Shown here piece after piece: positions 8,114 to 17,619 of a DNA stretch of 50,460 nt. Each line of letters begins with the position of its first letter. The stretch's first letter is position 1. This DNA is from Spirochaetales bacterium (GTDB lineage: Bacteria > Spirochaetota > Spirochaetia > SZUA-6 > RPPD01): positions 80,423 to 130,882 of the forward strand of contig JAFGGG010000042.1 of NCBI GenBank assembly GCA_016930675.1, read 5' to 3'. The translations under genes and the position numbers were made by a program. The notes beneath the pieces were generated by a model, which was given only the letters and a program-made list of their open reading frames with translations, was not told the origin of the DNA and made no database searches.

Positions 8114-10282
8114 ATGAAAACCATTAAATATATGCTAATGCTTATATTTATTCTCTGTCTGGCCTGCCAGGAACCGGAGGAGATCCTTATTCAGGAGGAT
8201 ATTCCTTCGTTAAAAGAGGTCTTTCAAGATGATTTTTATATTGGAGCGGCGATCGAGCCGTTTCAGTTGGAGATTCCGGCCCACAGGCAGTTGTTGAAAA
8301 AGCATTTTTCCAGTATTACCGCGGAGAATGCCATGAAACCCGAGTCAATTCAACCTGAAGAGGGAAAGTTTGATTTTGGGGATGCCGATAAATTAGCCCG
8401 TTTTGCCGGCGACAACGGTATTGCCCTGCGCGGTCATACGCTTGTCTGGCATCAGCAGGTACCGGCCTGGTTTTTTTCAGAAAACGGTGCTCCGGCTTCA
8501 AAAGAAAAATTAAAGGAACGCATGAGAACACACATCACTCAGGTGATGCAGAGATATAAGGGGCAGATCTACGCCTGGGATGTGGTAAATGAGGCAATCG
8601 ATCCCGGTGAGAAGGATGGCTTTCGTAGAAATAAATGGTATGAGATTTTAGGTGAGGAATATATAGAGTTAGCGTTCCGCTATGCAAAGGAAGCCGATCC
8701 GGAAGCCAAACTGTTTTTAAATGATTATGGAACCACAGACGCGAATAGGCGTGAACTGATTATAAAACTGATTCAAAAGTTAAAGGCAAAGGGTGTGTCC
8801 ATAGATGGTGTCGGCATGCAGATGCATGTCTCGCTTACCAAGCCCAATATTTATGATTTTGAAAGTGCACTCAAGGATTTTTCCGAACAGGATCTGGAAA
8901 TTCAGATCACGGAATTGGATGTTACAGTCTATGAAAATAAAGAGCAGTCGTTTTCAAAAGTCAGCCAGGAGCTGTTAAACGAACAGGGCCACCGGGTGAA
9001 GGATTTGTTCGCCGTTATAAACAAATATAAGGAACATATAACCAGCATTACCTTCTGGGGCATGACCGATGACCACACCTGGCTTACTTCATATCCCGTA
9101 AAACGCAGCGACTGGCCTCTGCCCTTTGATAAAGAGCAGAAGGCAAAACCATTTTATTGGGGCCTGGCCGATCCTCGACAGCTAACGCCCAGAATTAACA
9201 AAGCAAAAGCTATTGAAGGTACGGCAGTGATAGACGGTAAAGCCGAAGACATATGGCAGTTCGCGGAGAGTTTTCCGCGGATGACCATAAGTGATGAATC
9301 CGGCGCGGAAATAAAGGCGTTATGGGATAAACAATACCTGTATATTCTTTTAAAAGTGGCGGATGCAACACCCTTACAGGAAGATGCGATTACCATTTTT
9401 TTAGATGAGAAAAACAATAAAGCGGACGCTTTGGATGAAAATGACCGGCTTATTGAGTTTGCCTTGGATAAGACTTGGAAGAACACCAAGGATACAGCCC
9501 TCACAAAAAGCGCCTCCGGTTATGTGTTTGAAGCCCGTATTCCCTTTGCACATATTAAAGGCAGTAAAATCATAACCATGGGGCTGGACATTTTAATTAA
9601 AAACGGCGAACAAGGTGTACTAAAATGGAACGATAAAGATACCGTCGACAGTAAAACTCCGAAATATTGGGGTGCGCTTAAATTTGTGACAGCTCCCAGC
9701 GGCACAACAGCTCCTTTTGGCACAGCAAAAATAGACGGCATTAAAGATGCAAAATATAATGCCGGTAAACCTTTAATCGTTTCCAAATTCATTCAGGGGA
9801 TAGAAGGAGAAGAAAATGTGCAAAAGGGCGCCACTGCTAACGTCTGGGTGTTATGGGATGAACAGGCGCTTTATGTGTATGCCGAAGTTAATGATTCCAG
9901 ATTGAGCGTGGTCAGTGATCTTGTGTATATGCAGGACAGTATTGAAGTTTTTATCGATGAGAATAATAACAAATCGCCTTTTTATGAAAAAGACGATGGC
10001 CAGTTCAGAGTTAATTATAATAACGAGCAGTCTTTCGGTTCCACAGGTCCTGTGGAAGGTTTTGAGAGTGCGGCAAAAAAAATGTCCGGCGGTTACGTGG
10101 TTGAGGTGAAAATACCATATCGAAGCCTGACCCCCAAACCAGGCACGATTATCGGCTTTGATTTTCAGGTAAACGACGACCAGGGAAGCGGCAAACGTGA
10201 CAGTATTTCCAAGTGGAACGATCCCACCAATGATTCGTGGCAGTCGACCGCAGGATTCGGAGTTTTGATTTTTAAGAAATAA
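8114..10282 (+). CDS. GH10 endo-1,4-beta-xylanase lipoprotein with two CBM9-like domains
   Basis: I chose the ATG at 8114 (722 aa) because AAAGGA lies 6 nt upstream; an in-frame ATG at 8099 is less well placed. The N-terminus is a lipoprotein signal (hydrophobic stretch ending FILCLAC). Residues ~30-355 form a GH10 barrel with HTLVWHQQVPAWF, acid/base Glu160 in WDVVNEAID and nucleophile Glu267 in ITELDV. Two CBM9-type beta-sandwiches follow (~365-545 starting near PRINKAKAIEGTAVIDG, and ~550-722 starting near APFGTAKIDG). The enzyme should cleave xylan at the cell surface or in the periplasm. It is closed by a terminator at 10296. Confidence 0.95.
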   Translation: MKTIKYMLMLIFILCLACQEPEEILIQEDIPSLKEVFQDDFYIGAAIEPFQLEIPAHRQLLKKHFSSITAENAMKPESIQPEEGKFDFGDADKLARFAGDNGIALRGHTLVWHQQVPAWFFSENGAPASKEKLKERMRTHITQVMQRYKGQIYAWDVVNEAIDPGEKDGFRRNKWYEILGEEYIELAFRYAKEADPEAKLFLNDYGTTDANRRELIIKLIQKLKAKGVSIDGVGMQMHVSLTKPNIYDFESALKDFSEQDLEIQITELDVTVYENKEQSFSKVSQELLNEQGHRVKDLFAVINKYKEHITSITFWGMTDDHTWLTSYPVKRSDWPLPFDKEQKAKPFYWGLADPRQLTPRINKAKAIEGTAVIDGKAEDIWQFAESFPRMTISDESGAEIKALWDKQYLYILLKVADATPLQEDAITIFLDEKNNKADALDENDRLIEFALDKTWKNTKDTALTKSASGYVFEARIPFAHIKGSKIITMGLDILIKNGEQGVLKWNDKDTVDSKTPKYWGALKFVTAPSGTTAPFGTAKIDGIKDAKYNAGKPLIVSKFIQGIEGEENVQKGATANVWVLWDEQALYVYAEVNDSRLSVVSDLVYMQDSIEVFIDENNNKSPFYEKDDGQFRVNYNNEQSFGSTGPVEGFESAAKKMSGGYVVEVKIPYRSLTPKPGTIIGFDFQVNDDQGSGKRDSISKWNDPTNDSWQSTAGFGVLIFKK

Positions 10283-10295
10283 TAGAGATAATTTT

Positions 10296-10327
10296 AAAAG
10301 CCGCCCCTATTCTAACGGCGGCTTTTT
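10296..10327 (+). terminator. Rho-independent terminator after the xylanase
   Basis: AAAAGCCGCC (10296-10305) pairs perfectly with GGCGGCTTTT (10317-10326), loop 11 nt, with a T-rich tail. It overlaps the stop codon of the minus-strand pseudogene and could work in both directions. Confidence 0.9.
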
Positions 10328-10500
10328 GTTTTAAATTCTGAGGGTGTCATATTTGTATATTTTTTGAATATTTTATTTGCCGTGCGATTTCCCTGTTTCA
10401 TGCCGAGAAAAAGAACAGCTAAAAAAAGCCCTTGGATTACGCCGAAACTGATTAGTATCGAATAAAAATCGAATTTAATCTCCGTGGTTAAGTACTCAAT
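10312..10500 (-). pseudogene. Remnant of a membrane-anchored AraC-family regulator, centre deleted
   Basis: I read 62 codons without a stop, ending TAG at 10312. The first part gives FDFYSILISFGVIQGLFLAV followed by LFLGMKQGNRTANKIF, which closely resembles the first membrane helix of AraC regulators with an N-terminal multi-spanning domain (QGLFLALL...NRxANxIL). It runs directly into KKYTNMTPSEFKTK, which is the last turn of an AraC HTH (GMTPSEFR). The several hundred residues that should lie between are missing, and no ATG, GTG or TTG start remains in frame. This looks like an internal deletion that left the two ends. The rest of the interval to 10691 holds no gene I can support. Confidence 0.7.
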
Positions 10501-10691
10501 TAGATTATAGTATAAAACTCAGGATTTTTAATAATTTCCGTCAATTTTCTTAAAAAACCTCCTGAATAAGGTACGGGAGGGTAGGCATAGACGACAGTAC
10601 CTGTTGTATTATATAAAGTAAATATTACTATTCAAAAAAAAGAAAAACTATTAGTATATTAATACAATGCTTAATATCCGACGGAGAGTAT

Positions 10692-11711
10692 ATGGCCAGA
10701 AGAGTAACAATCAAAGATGTTGCTAAAAAAGTGGGAGTCACCGCCACCACGGTCTCTATGGTAATCAATAATAATCCCAGTATCTCTACAAGAACCAGAG
10801 ATAAAGTACTCAAGGCCATAGAAGATTTAAATTATTATCCGAATCACGCCGCCAGAAGCCTTGTTAAACGAAAGACAAATACTATTGCCATATTGGCGGA
10901 GTTTTTTTATCCGCTTTTTTATCAACAGCTTCTTGACGGGATTGAACACCGAGTTATCGGAAGTCCGTATAGTTTTATCCATTTCGCTACCTTGGCAAGC
11001 AAACCTATCAGAGAAAAAATATTCCGTGAAATTCTTTACGGGAGAGTGGCCGATGTGCTTATTTCCTTTAACAGAGTTCCTCCCCAGAGACTGTTAACCG
11101 AATATATAAAAGAAAAATATCCGCTTGTAGTTATTGAGCATGATGTGCCCGGCCTTAATTCCGTTTTATGCGATAATTTCATCGGTGGTTACAAAGCCAC
11201 TGAATTCCTGATTAAACAGGGGAGAAAGAATATCTATTGTGTGTCTCCCCGAAGGATTGATGCGGCAGGCGGCTCGGATGTACAGATTAAACGGGTTGAA
11301 GGATTTAAAAAAGCACTTGAAGATCATGGTATGGATTTTTCCGAAGAAAGGATTATCGAAACAACCCATTTCTATTTTGAAGCGGGGAAGGAGTGCTACA
11401 ACAGCGTTTTAAAGGATATAAAAGGCCTGGACGCGGTATTCGCTGCAGCCGGAGATCCGGTGGCAATCGGAATTATTCACGCAGCTCAGAATGATAAAGT
11501 AATGATTCCCGATGATCTGGCGGTCATCGGTTATGATGATTTGGAAGTGGCCGCGTTTATAAATCCTCCCCTGACCACCATTATGCAGCCAGGAAAGCAG
11601 ATGGGAATAAAAGCTGTTGAAATTGCCTTAAGTTATTTTGATGACGATATAAATAGTAATGTGCACAAGATTGTTTTTGAACCGGAGCTTGTTATACGGG
11701 AATCAGTATAA
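10692..11711 (+). CDS. LacI/GalR-family transcriptional repressor
   Basis: 339 residues, the usual length. The N-terminal HTH (TIKDVAKKVGVTATTVSMVI) and hinge helix (YYPNHAARSLV, with the Leu that inserts at the central CG of operators) are intact. The periplasmic-binding-like sensor domain follows (YKATEFLIKQGRKNIYCVSP, AVIGYDDLEVA, PPLTTIMQP, ending EPELVIRES). The ligand is probably a sugar but is not identifiable. It lies 61 bp upstream of the kinase/sigma54-activator fusion on the same strand, without an obvious terminator between them. A CG-centred palindrome that would suit this family is found at 17631-17650. Confidence 0.93.
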   Translation: MARRVTIKDVAKKVGVTATTVSMVINNNPSISTRTRDKVLKAIEDLNYYPNHAARSLVKRKTNTIAILAEFFYPLFYQQLLDGIEHRVIGSPYSFIHFATLASKPIREKIFREILYGRVADVLISFNRVPPQRLLTEYIKEKYPLVVIEHDVPGLNSVLCDNFIGGYKATEFLIKQGRKNIYCVSPRRIDAAGGSDVQIKRVEGFKKALEDHGMDFSEERIIETTHFYFEAGKECYNSVLKDIKGLDAVFAAAGDPVAIGIIHAAQNDKVMIPDDLAVIGYDDLEVAAFINPPLTTIMQPGKQMGIKAVEIALSYFDDDINSNVHKIVFEPELVIRESV

Positions 11712-11772
11712 AAATTTACCGGTACAAATATTCAAGCGAGCATAATATTGAATTTGTAGTATAATTATAAAT

Positions 11773-14700
11773 ATGAAACCTAAACTGATCTACGACCGTT
11801 ATGAAATCATAAGACAGATCGATGAAGGCGGAATATCAAGGGTTTACCTCGGCTTTGATCATACCTCGCGTAATGAAGTGATCGTGAGAATGTTGAAGCC
11901 GGAAATTTTATCCAATCACATCGAAGATATTATTCGCTTTAGAAATGAAGCCGCGATCCTGTCCCGTTTGGACCATGCTCATATTGTTAAAATATATGAA
12001 GCCTTCGAGTATGAGAACCACCATTATATAATCATGGAATATATTTCAGGTGAAAGTCTTTATAAAATAATCAGAAGCGGAAAAAAAATAACGGAAAAAG
12101 TGATCATCGAAATTCTGGTGCAGGTATGCCAGGCTTTGGATTATATACATCAGCAGAATATAGTTCATCGCGACTTGAAGCCCGGCAATATTATGGTAGC
12201 GGTCGATGAAAAAGGCGCTTATCATATCAAAGTTATTGATTTCGGTCTGGCGTTTATTAAAGAATTCACGGCAATAAACGATGCCGAAGAAATAGCGGGG
12301 ACTTTTTGTTATATGTCTCCCGAACATTTTAGAGTCATAAACAGGAGCGTGGATGAGAGAAGCGATTTATATTCCCTGGGTATTATCTTCTACCAGCTTT
12401 TGAGCGGAGTATTACCCTTTGAGGGAAAAAGTACGGGCTCGATTATTCATCAACAGCTGGCCATGCCTCCGTTGCCGCCCGCAAAGCATAATGAATCCAT
12501 ATCCGAAACACTTGAAAAGATAATTCTGAAACTGTTGGAAAAGGAGCCGGACAAGAGGTATCAGTCGGCGAGAGGGCTAGAACAGGATCTGGTGAAATAT
12601 AAGCAGGGGGAGAGAAAATTCCCCCTGGGAATGAATGATAAGCAGGTCAGGCTGTTGTTCACAACCGGACTGCTGTCGCGGGAAGAAGAACTGAAAAACC
12701 TGAAAGGGCTGTATGATAATACACTTAAAGGTCAAGGATCGGTATGTTTCATCGCCGGAGAAGCGGGCAAAGGTAAGACCAGACTGGCTGAAGAGCTGCG
12801 CAGTTATGTATATAGGGAAGGTGGAGTCTTTATAGACGGCAAATGCTTTTCAGGTAAAAACAAAACACCATACGGAGCATTTAAAGATGCTTTGAATATT
12901 TATGTAAAGAAATTCAGAGATTATCCTGAAGACAAAAAACAGGATATTAAAAACAAGCTTAAACAAACCATTGGCGAACTTTGCGGGATCATGCTGCAGC
13001 TTAATCCCGCACTTTCGGTTATTTTGGATAAATGCCCAAAGCTGGTCAGACTGGAGGTGGAAAGAGAGAAGAAGCGGTTTTTAATGGTCGCCGCGCAGTT
13101 TCTTTTAGCTTTGAGCAGAATAGAAAAGGGGCTGGTGTTGTTCATAGACGACCTGCAGTGGGTGGATGACGGGAGCATGGACCTGTTGAGTGAGATATCT
13201 TTGGAGTTGAATAAGAATCCATTGTTAATTATCGGAACATACCGCAATGATGAGATCAACACCGGACACAGAGTAAATACTTTTAAGCAAGAGTTAGATA
13301 CAAAACAGTATGCTTACAGTGAAATTTATTTGGACGCCTTTAACAAACAGGGGGTTGATGAGTTTGTCAAGTCGTTGCTGAATACCAAAGATGAAAATAT
13401 AGAAAACATAACAGAAGTGATCTACCAAAAGAGTAAGGGTAATCCCTTCTTTGCTTTGGAAATACTGAAGCAGTTTGTAGATGATAAGGTTGTCTATTTA
13501 AAAGCAGATGCATGGGAGATCAATAAAGAAAAACTTAACAAAACAGAGATCGCGCCTACCATCGTGGATATAGTGATGAAGAGAATTTCATGGCTGAGCG
13601 AGGAAGAGGTAAAGGTGCTTTCATATGCAGCGGTGATAGGCAGAAAATTCGATGTAGCCATTCTGTTTCGTTTGTTGGACTATGAAGCGGCGGAGATCAT
13701 CCGCATAGTGGACCGGGCCATTCAACTGCAGCTGTTGGATGAAGATCTGCAGGAAAGAGGAGCGCTATTTTTTGTGCATGACAGGATAAAGGAGGCTTTT
13801 TACAAAAAATGCGGCGATAAGGAAAGAATGGCACTGCACAAAAAGATAGGCAAGACTTTAGAGCAGATGAACCAAGGATCAACCGATAGAATAATTTTTG
13901 ATCTGGCGTATCATTTTATTGAGGGTAAGGATGATGAGAAGATACTGGAATACGGGTATCCGGCCGGAGTCAAAGCCGGGGACCATTACGCCTACGAAGA
14001 GGCATTGCGATATTTAACCTTAACAAACACTATTATCGAAGAGAGGGGGGAGAGAGGCAGGGAGCTGTGGGTCAACACCAACAGAAGTATCAGCGAGATC
14101 TATTTAATAATCGGAAGAAATGATGAGGCAATTGACATAAGCAGGAAAATATTGCCGTATATCGAAAGCAAATTGAAAAAAGCCGATATTTATAAACAGA
14201 TAACCAAGGCATATTTTAAAAAAGGGGATTGGCAGAAGTGCGAACAATACGGGAGGCAGGGCCTTGCCCTGTTGGGAGAAAAAATACCTATAGGTACGGT
14301 AGCTGCGGTTTTCAGAATTATAAAAGAATTTATTATTCACATTATCCATATTATATTGCCTACAATCTTTGTCCGCAAGAATTCACATAAAAATAGTGCA
14401 AAGTACGAGCTTATTCTGGCTTTCCATGGTTCTTTAAACTGGACGTATGTGCTCAATGATATCCTAAAATTCGTTGGCGCAACCTTACGGCTTCTTAATT
14501 TAGCGGAAAGCAAACTGGGTAATTCGATTGAACGCGGCATCGGTCTTGCAGGTTACGCAAGTATTTGTATGGCAATCCCTCTGTTTAAGCATGCCATACG
14601 ACTGCATGAAAAAGCCCTCAACCAGCGAAAAGAGTTGAAAGATGAGTGGGGAGTGGCACAGTCGTTGCAGTTCTTGGGTTTTTGCTACCAATGGAAAGGA

Positions 14701-17196
14701 GAATACGCTCAGAGCATTCGCTGCTTTTCTGAAAGCTTGAATATCTTTAAAAAAATAGGTGATGTCTGGGAAATAAAGATGAATTTATCCGGATTGGATA
14801 TGAATTATTTTTATGCTGCGGATTATGAAAAAAGTCAGGAATACAACGCTGAGTATATGAAAGTATGCGAACAACTCAATGATAATTTTGGGAAAAGCGG
14901 TGCGCTGGCGGATTTCGGTTTTATAAAATTCCACCAAGGTGAATATGAGCTTGCTTTGGAAAACGCCGAAAAATCGCTGGCTATTGCGGAACAGAATAAG
15001 ATTACCCTTATCAATTGTATTGCTCATATCCTTATCGGAATGATACATAAGGAGTTGGGTCACTATAAAACAAGCTTCAAGTACTTAAAGAAGGCATGTC
15101 AGTTATATGAAAACAATAATCTGCTCGAATATTACACGACATATGTGATTACCTACATGGCGGAAGAAAATATAGTTGAATTATGGGATTTGGATTTAGA
15201 TAAAATTGATGTGAAAAAGAAAGAGCTAGTAAATATCAAAAAATTATGTAAAAAAGCTCTTGTAAAAACAAAACCATGGAAAATTCATTATGCCCACGCA
15301 TTAAGGGTGAATGCCCTCTATAATGCCCTCATTTCCAAAAACAGGAAGTCCGAGCGCTTGTTTTTACAGAGTATACATCTTGCACAAAACGCGGGATTTA
15401 AGTATGAGCTTGCCAGAAGTTTTTATGAGTACGGTAGATTTTTATTGAATTCAGGAAAAACGCCGCAAGCAAAATTGAATCTTGAGTCAGCTTATGCTAT
15501 TTTTAAAGAAATCGGCTCAAAGGTGTATATAAGAAAAGTATCAGAACTGCTTGGAGTAAAAGAAATGGAAGATAAAGAGGGAACTGCTCCCATCCAGAGG
15601 CTTAAGAATCAGGAAAGACTGGCTTCAATCATTAAGGTGAGCCAAACCATCAGTTCCATATTGATCTTAGACCTGCTTTTAAAAAATATTATTGCCTTGG
15701 CAATGGAAATAACAGGCGCGCAAAGCGGGTATCTGTTTATTCGAGATGAACAGACAAATGAGCTTGTTTTAAAGATAAAAAGAAGCATCTGTGAAGAGAA
15801 AAATGATCCCACTGAAGGTACACAGCAGGAATGTTATTCGAAAAATATTGTTGATATGGTTTTTAAAAGCGGAGAGGTGGTACTGACAAGCGATGCGGGA
15901 AAGGATAATGAATACGCGAAATATGAAAGTGTTGTGCAATATGGATTAAAATCGGTTTTGTGTGTGCCCATCAAACATCAAAATGTAATCATTGGCGTAT
16001 GTTATTTGGACAATCCGCTTTCCGCAGCAGTTTTTTCCAAGGACGACATAGAAATCCTGGAAGCCATGATGGCCCAGGCTGCCATATCCATAGAGAACGC
16101 GCAGTTGTATGAAAAAATGAAGCTGAAGAAAGATAAAGCGGAAAGTGAAGTTGAAAAGCTTACCATTCATATTTCGAAGAAAAAGGAGAAGCTGTTAGAT
16201 GAAAAGAACTCACTTGTTTACCAGAGCAAGGAGATGCAGGAGGTTGTGGAAAAGGTAAGCCAGGCTATAAGGTTAACCAGGCCGGCGTTGATAACCGGAG
16301 AAACCGGTACAGGAAAAGAGCTGATTGCCAAGCTGATCCATTATTCGGGTGAGTTTAGGCAAGAGCCGTTCATCGCTATTAACTGCGCCGCAGTACCGAA
16401 TACGCTATGGGAAGCGGAGTTGTTTGGCTACATGAAGGGGTCTTTTACCGATGCAACGACAAACAGAGTAGGCAGTATAGAGGCGGCCGGAAGGGGAACG
16501 TTGTTTTTCGATGAGATAGGCGAAATGCCGCTGGGAATTCAGTCAAAACTGTTGAGGATGTTGCAGGAAAATCAGTATCGACCTTTAGGCAGTACTAAAA
16601 CACGTAATTCCGAATGCCGCTTTGTGTTTTCCACCAATCGCAATCTGGAAGAGATGATAAAACAGGGTACGTTCCGGGAAGATCTCTATTACAGGATAAA
16701 TGTATTTACCATCAACACGCCGTCTTTAAGAAAAAGACCTGATGACATACCGATCCTGCTCGAACATTTTATAAAGAAATTTTCTCAGGAGTTCGACCTT
16801 CCCTCGGATATAGAGGTGGAAAAAAAGGCCATGCAGAAAATATTGGATTACAGCTGGCCGGGGAATATACGGGAAATGGAAAACTTTGTTATCCGCGCTC
16901 TGGCAGTATTATCTAGCTCGGACGGCAGTAAAAGCGTGTTGGGTCTGTCTCATTTCCCGGCTAACATAGGAATCGGATTTAATATTGATGATGAAATAGA
17001 AAATGAAAGAGCTGCAGAAGATAAAGAGAGAATAATGGTTGACGGAAACTACGATGATATCATGAATCAGCACGCAAAGCAGATGATCCAATGGGCGCTC
17101 ACGAAATCCAAAGGAAATAAAACCGTTGCCGCTGAAATACTGGGTATAAAACGGACCACCTTAAACTATAAAATTAAAGAACTTGAGATTGAATAA
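11773..17196 (+). CDS. Giant kinase-like / STAND ATPase / GAF / sigma54-dependent activator fusion
   Basis: 1807 residues, soluble. Domains in order: protein-kinase fold (~8-275; HRDLKPGN and DFGLA present); AAA_16/STAND NTPase (Walker A GEAGKGKT near 330, Walker B LVLFIDDLQWVDD near 455); a TPR-like helical array (~690-1210); GAF (~1280-1440); sigma54 AAA+ domain (Walker A GETGTGKE near 1510, sigma54-contact loop GSFTDA near 1556, Walker B TLFFDEIGEMP); and a Fis-type HTH at the end (NKTVAAEILGIKRTTLNYKI). The kinase P-loop is degraded (DEGGIS) and the VAIK lysine is Arg (VIVR), so phosphotransfer is doubtful. Sigma54 activation appears intact. A sigma54 promoter with paired dyads lies 50-260 bp downstream, so the next operon is the likely target. 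Confidence 0.92.
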   Translation: MKPKLIYDRYEIIRQIDEGGISRVYLGFDHTSRNEVIVRMLKPEILSNHIEDIIRFRNEAAILSRLDHAHIVKIYEAFEYENHHYIIMEYISGESLYKIIRSGKKITEKVIIEILVQVCQALDYIHQQNIVHRDLKPGNIMVAVDEKGAYHIKVIDFGLAFIKEFTAINDAEEIAGTFCYMSPEHFRVINRSVDERSDLYSLGIIFYQLLSGVLPFEGKSTGSIIHQQLAMPPLPPAKHNESISETLEKIILKLLEKEPDKRYQSARGLEQDLVKYKQGERKFPLGMNDKQVRLLFTTGLLSREEELKNLKGLYDNTLKGQGSVCFIAGEAGKGKTRLAEELRSYVYREGGVFIDGKCFSGKNKTPYGAFKDALNIYVKKFRDYPEDKKQDIKNKLKQTIGELCGIMLQLNPALSVILDKCPKLVRLEVEREKKRFLMVAAQFLLALSRIEKGLVLFIDDLQWVDDGSMDLLSEISLELNKNPLLIIGTYRNDEINTGHRVNTFKQELDTKQYAYSEIYLDAFNKQGVDEFVKSLLNTKDENIENITEVIYQKSKGNPFFALEILKQFVDDKVVYLKADAWEINKEKLNKTEIAPTIVDIVMKRISWLSEEEVKVLSYAAVIGRKFDVAILFRLLDYEAAEIIRIVDRAIQLQLLDEDLQERGALFFVHDRIKEAFYKKCGDKERMALHKKIGKTLEQMNQGSTDRIIFDLAYHFIEGKDDEKILEYGYPAGVKAGDHYAYEEALRYLTLTNTIIEERGERGRELWVNTNRSISEIYLIIGRNDEAIDISRKILPYIESKLKKADIYKQITKAYFKKGDWQKCEQYGRQGLALLGEKIPIGTVAAVFRIIKEFIIHIIHIILPTIFVRKNSHKNSAKYELILAFHGSLNWTYVLNDILKFVGATLRLLNLAESKLGNSIERGIGLAGYASICMAIPLFKHAIRLHEKALNQRKELKDEWGVAQSLQFLGFCYQWKGEYAQSIRCFSESLNIFKKIGDVWEIKMNLSGLDMNYFYAADYEKSQEYNAEYMKVCEQLNDNFGKSGALADFGFIKFHQGEYELALENAEKSLAIAEQNKITLINCIAHILIGMIHKELGHYKTSFKYLKKACQLYENNNLLEYYTTYVITYMAEENIVELWDLDLDKIDVKKKELVNIKKLCKKALVKTKPWKIHYAHALRVNALYNALISKNRKSERLFLQSIHLAQNAGFKYELARSFYEYGRFLLNSGKTPQAKLNLESAYAIFKEIGSKVYIRKVSELLGVKEMEDKEGTAPIQRLKNQERLASIIKVSQTISSILILDLLLKNIIALAMEITGAQSGYLFIRDEQTNELVLKIKRSICEEKNDPTEGTQQECYSKNIVDMVFKSGEVVLTSDAGKDNEYAKYESVVQYGLKSVLCVPIKHQNVIIGVCYLDNPLSAAVFSKDDIEILEAMMAQAAISIENAQLYEKMKLKKDKAESEVEKLTIHISKKKEKLLDEKNSLVYQSKEMQEVVEKVSQAIRLTRPALITGETGTGKELIAKLIHYSGEFRQEPFIAINCAAVPNTLWEAELFGYMKGSFTDATTNRVGSIEAAGRGTLFFDEIGEMPLGIQSKLLRMLQENQYRPLGSTKTRNSECRFVFSTNRNLEEMIKQGTFREDLYYRINVFTINTPSLRKRPDDIPILLEHFIKKFSQEFDLPSDIEVEKKAMQKILDYSWPGNIREMENFVIRALAVLSSSDGSKSVLGLSHFPANIGIGFNIDDEIENERAAEDKERIMVDGNYDDIMNQHAKQMIQWALTKSKGNKTVAAEILGIKRTTLNYKIKELEIE

Positions 17197-17244
17197 AAAA
17201 CCAGGGCTGTGCACATAATCTTATCCGATTATCCGGATACAAGG

Positions 17245-17292
17245 TGACAAAAATATGTCAATTGCTAAATATCTGTCGACAATATTTTGTCA
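17245..17292 (+). promoter_or_regulatory. Paired dyad sites, candidate upstream activating sequence
   Basis: Two inverted repeats of the form GACA-N6-TGTC: TGACAAAAATATGTCA (17245-17260) and CGACAATATTTTGTCA (17277-17292). Their centres are 32 bp apart, close to three helical turns, so they face the same side of the DNA. They lie ~180 and ~215 bp upstream of the predicted sigma54 start, a typical enhancer position. The Fis-type HTH of the activator encoded just upstream is the obvious candidate ligand (inference). Confidence 0.65.
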
Positions 17293-17439
17293 TTAATAAG
17301 CTTTTTTCACCACTTCCCAAGGTAAAACCAGCGAATAAATTCTCACAGAAAAAAAGTGGTTTTTTTTATTCATATAACTATTTCCATTATAATGAATTAT
17401 TCATATGCGTGTTTTATTTTTATGTATGTGATTTCGAAG

Positions 17440-17455
17440 TGGCATATATCTTGCA
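17440..17455 (+). promoter_or_regulatory. Sigma54 (RpoN) -24/-12 promoter
   Basis: TGGCATATATCTTGCA matches the TGGCAYR-N4-TTGCW consensus fully, with exactly 10 bp between GG (17441-17442) and GC (17453-17454). The start would be near 17466, leaving a ~240-nt leader before the epimerase gene. Confidence 0.82.
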
Positions 17456-17477
17456 TTAAAATACAATAAAGTACGGC

Positions 17478-17573
17478 ATGAATATGAAATTTTATTTAAA
17501 CGATAAAGTTAATTTTTTGAATAAGATAGCGGAGTTTATGCTTTATTCAGCACGATTACGCAGGTTGATTTGA
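17478..17573 (+). CDS. Candidate 31-residue peptide in the operon leader
   Basis: ATG to TGA, 31 codons, the first ORF after the predicted sigma54 start. The peptide is basic and amphipathic: it opens MNMKFYLNDKVNFLNKIAEF and ends in a basic ARLRRLI tail. The Shine-Dalgarno is weak. Its KFYLNDKVNFLNK segment resembles NYYFNVKVKFNK of the next small ORF (Y, N, K, V, F, N, K conserved with one gap), suggesting a tandem pair, though both are in AT-rich DNA where K/N/F/Y matches occur by chance. It could be a precursor peptide for the radical SAM enzymes downstream, or a non-functional ORF. Confidence 0.35.
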   Translation: MNMKFYLNDKVNFLNKIAEFMLYSARLRRLI

Positions 17574-17619
17574 GAATTTATGCCCAAAATACTTGATTTT
17601 ATTAAAACAGAGGGGTAGA

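Noticed and set aside
11724..11758. Imperfect inverted repeat (ACAAATATTCAA / TTGAATTTGT) upstream of the activator gene
   Set aside because: Imperfect, AT-rich and without a CG centre; not distinguishable from chance.
17311..17373. Terminator for the sigma54 activator gene (ACCACTT/AAGTGGT followed by T8)
   Set aside because: The stem is only 7 bp with a ~35-nt loop; possible but not supported well enough for a feature.
17244..17459. 71-codon plus-strand ORF across the sigma54 control region
   Set aside because: It spans the two dyads and the -24/-12 promoter, has no ribosome-binding site, and its translation is low-complexity AT-rich sequence.
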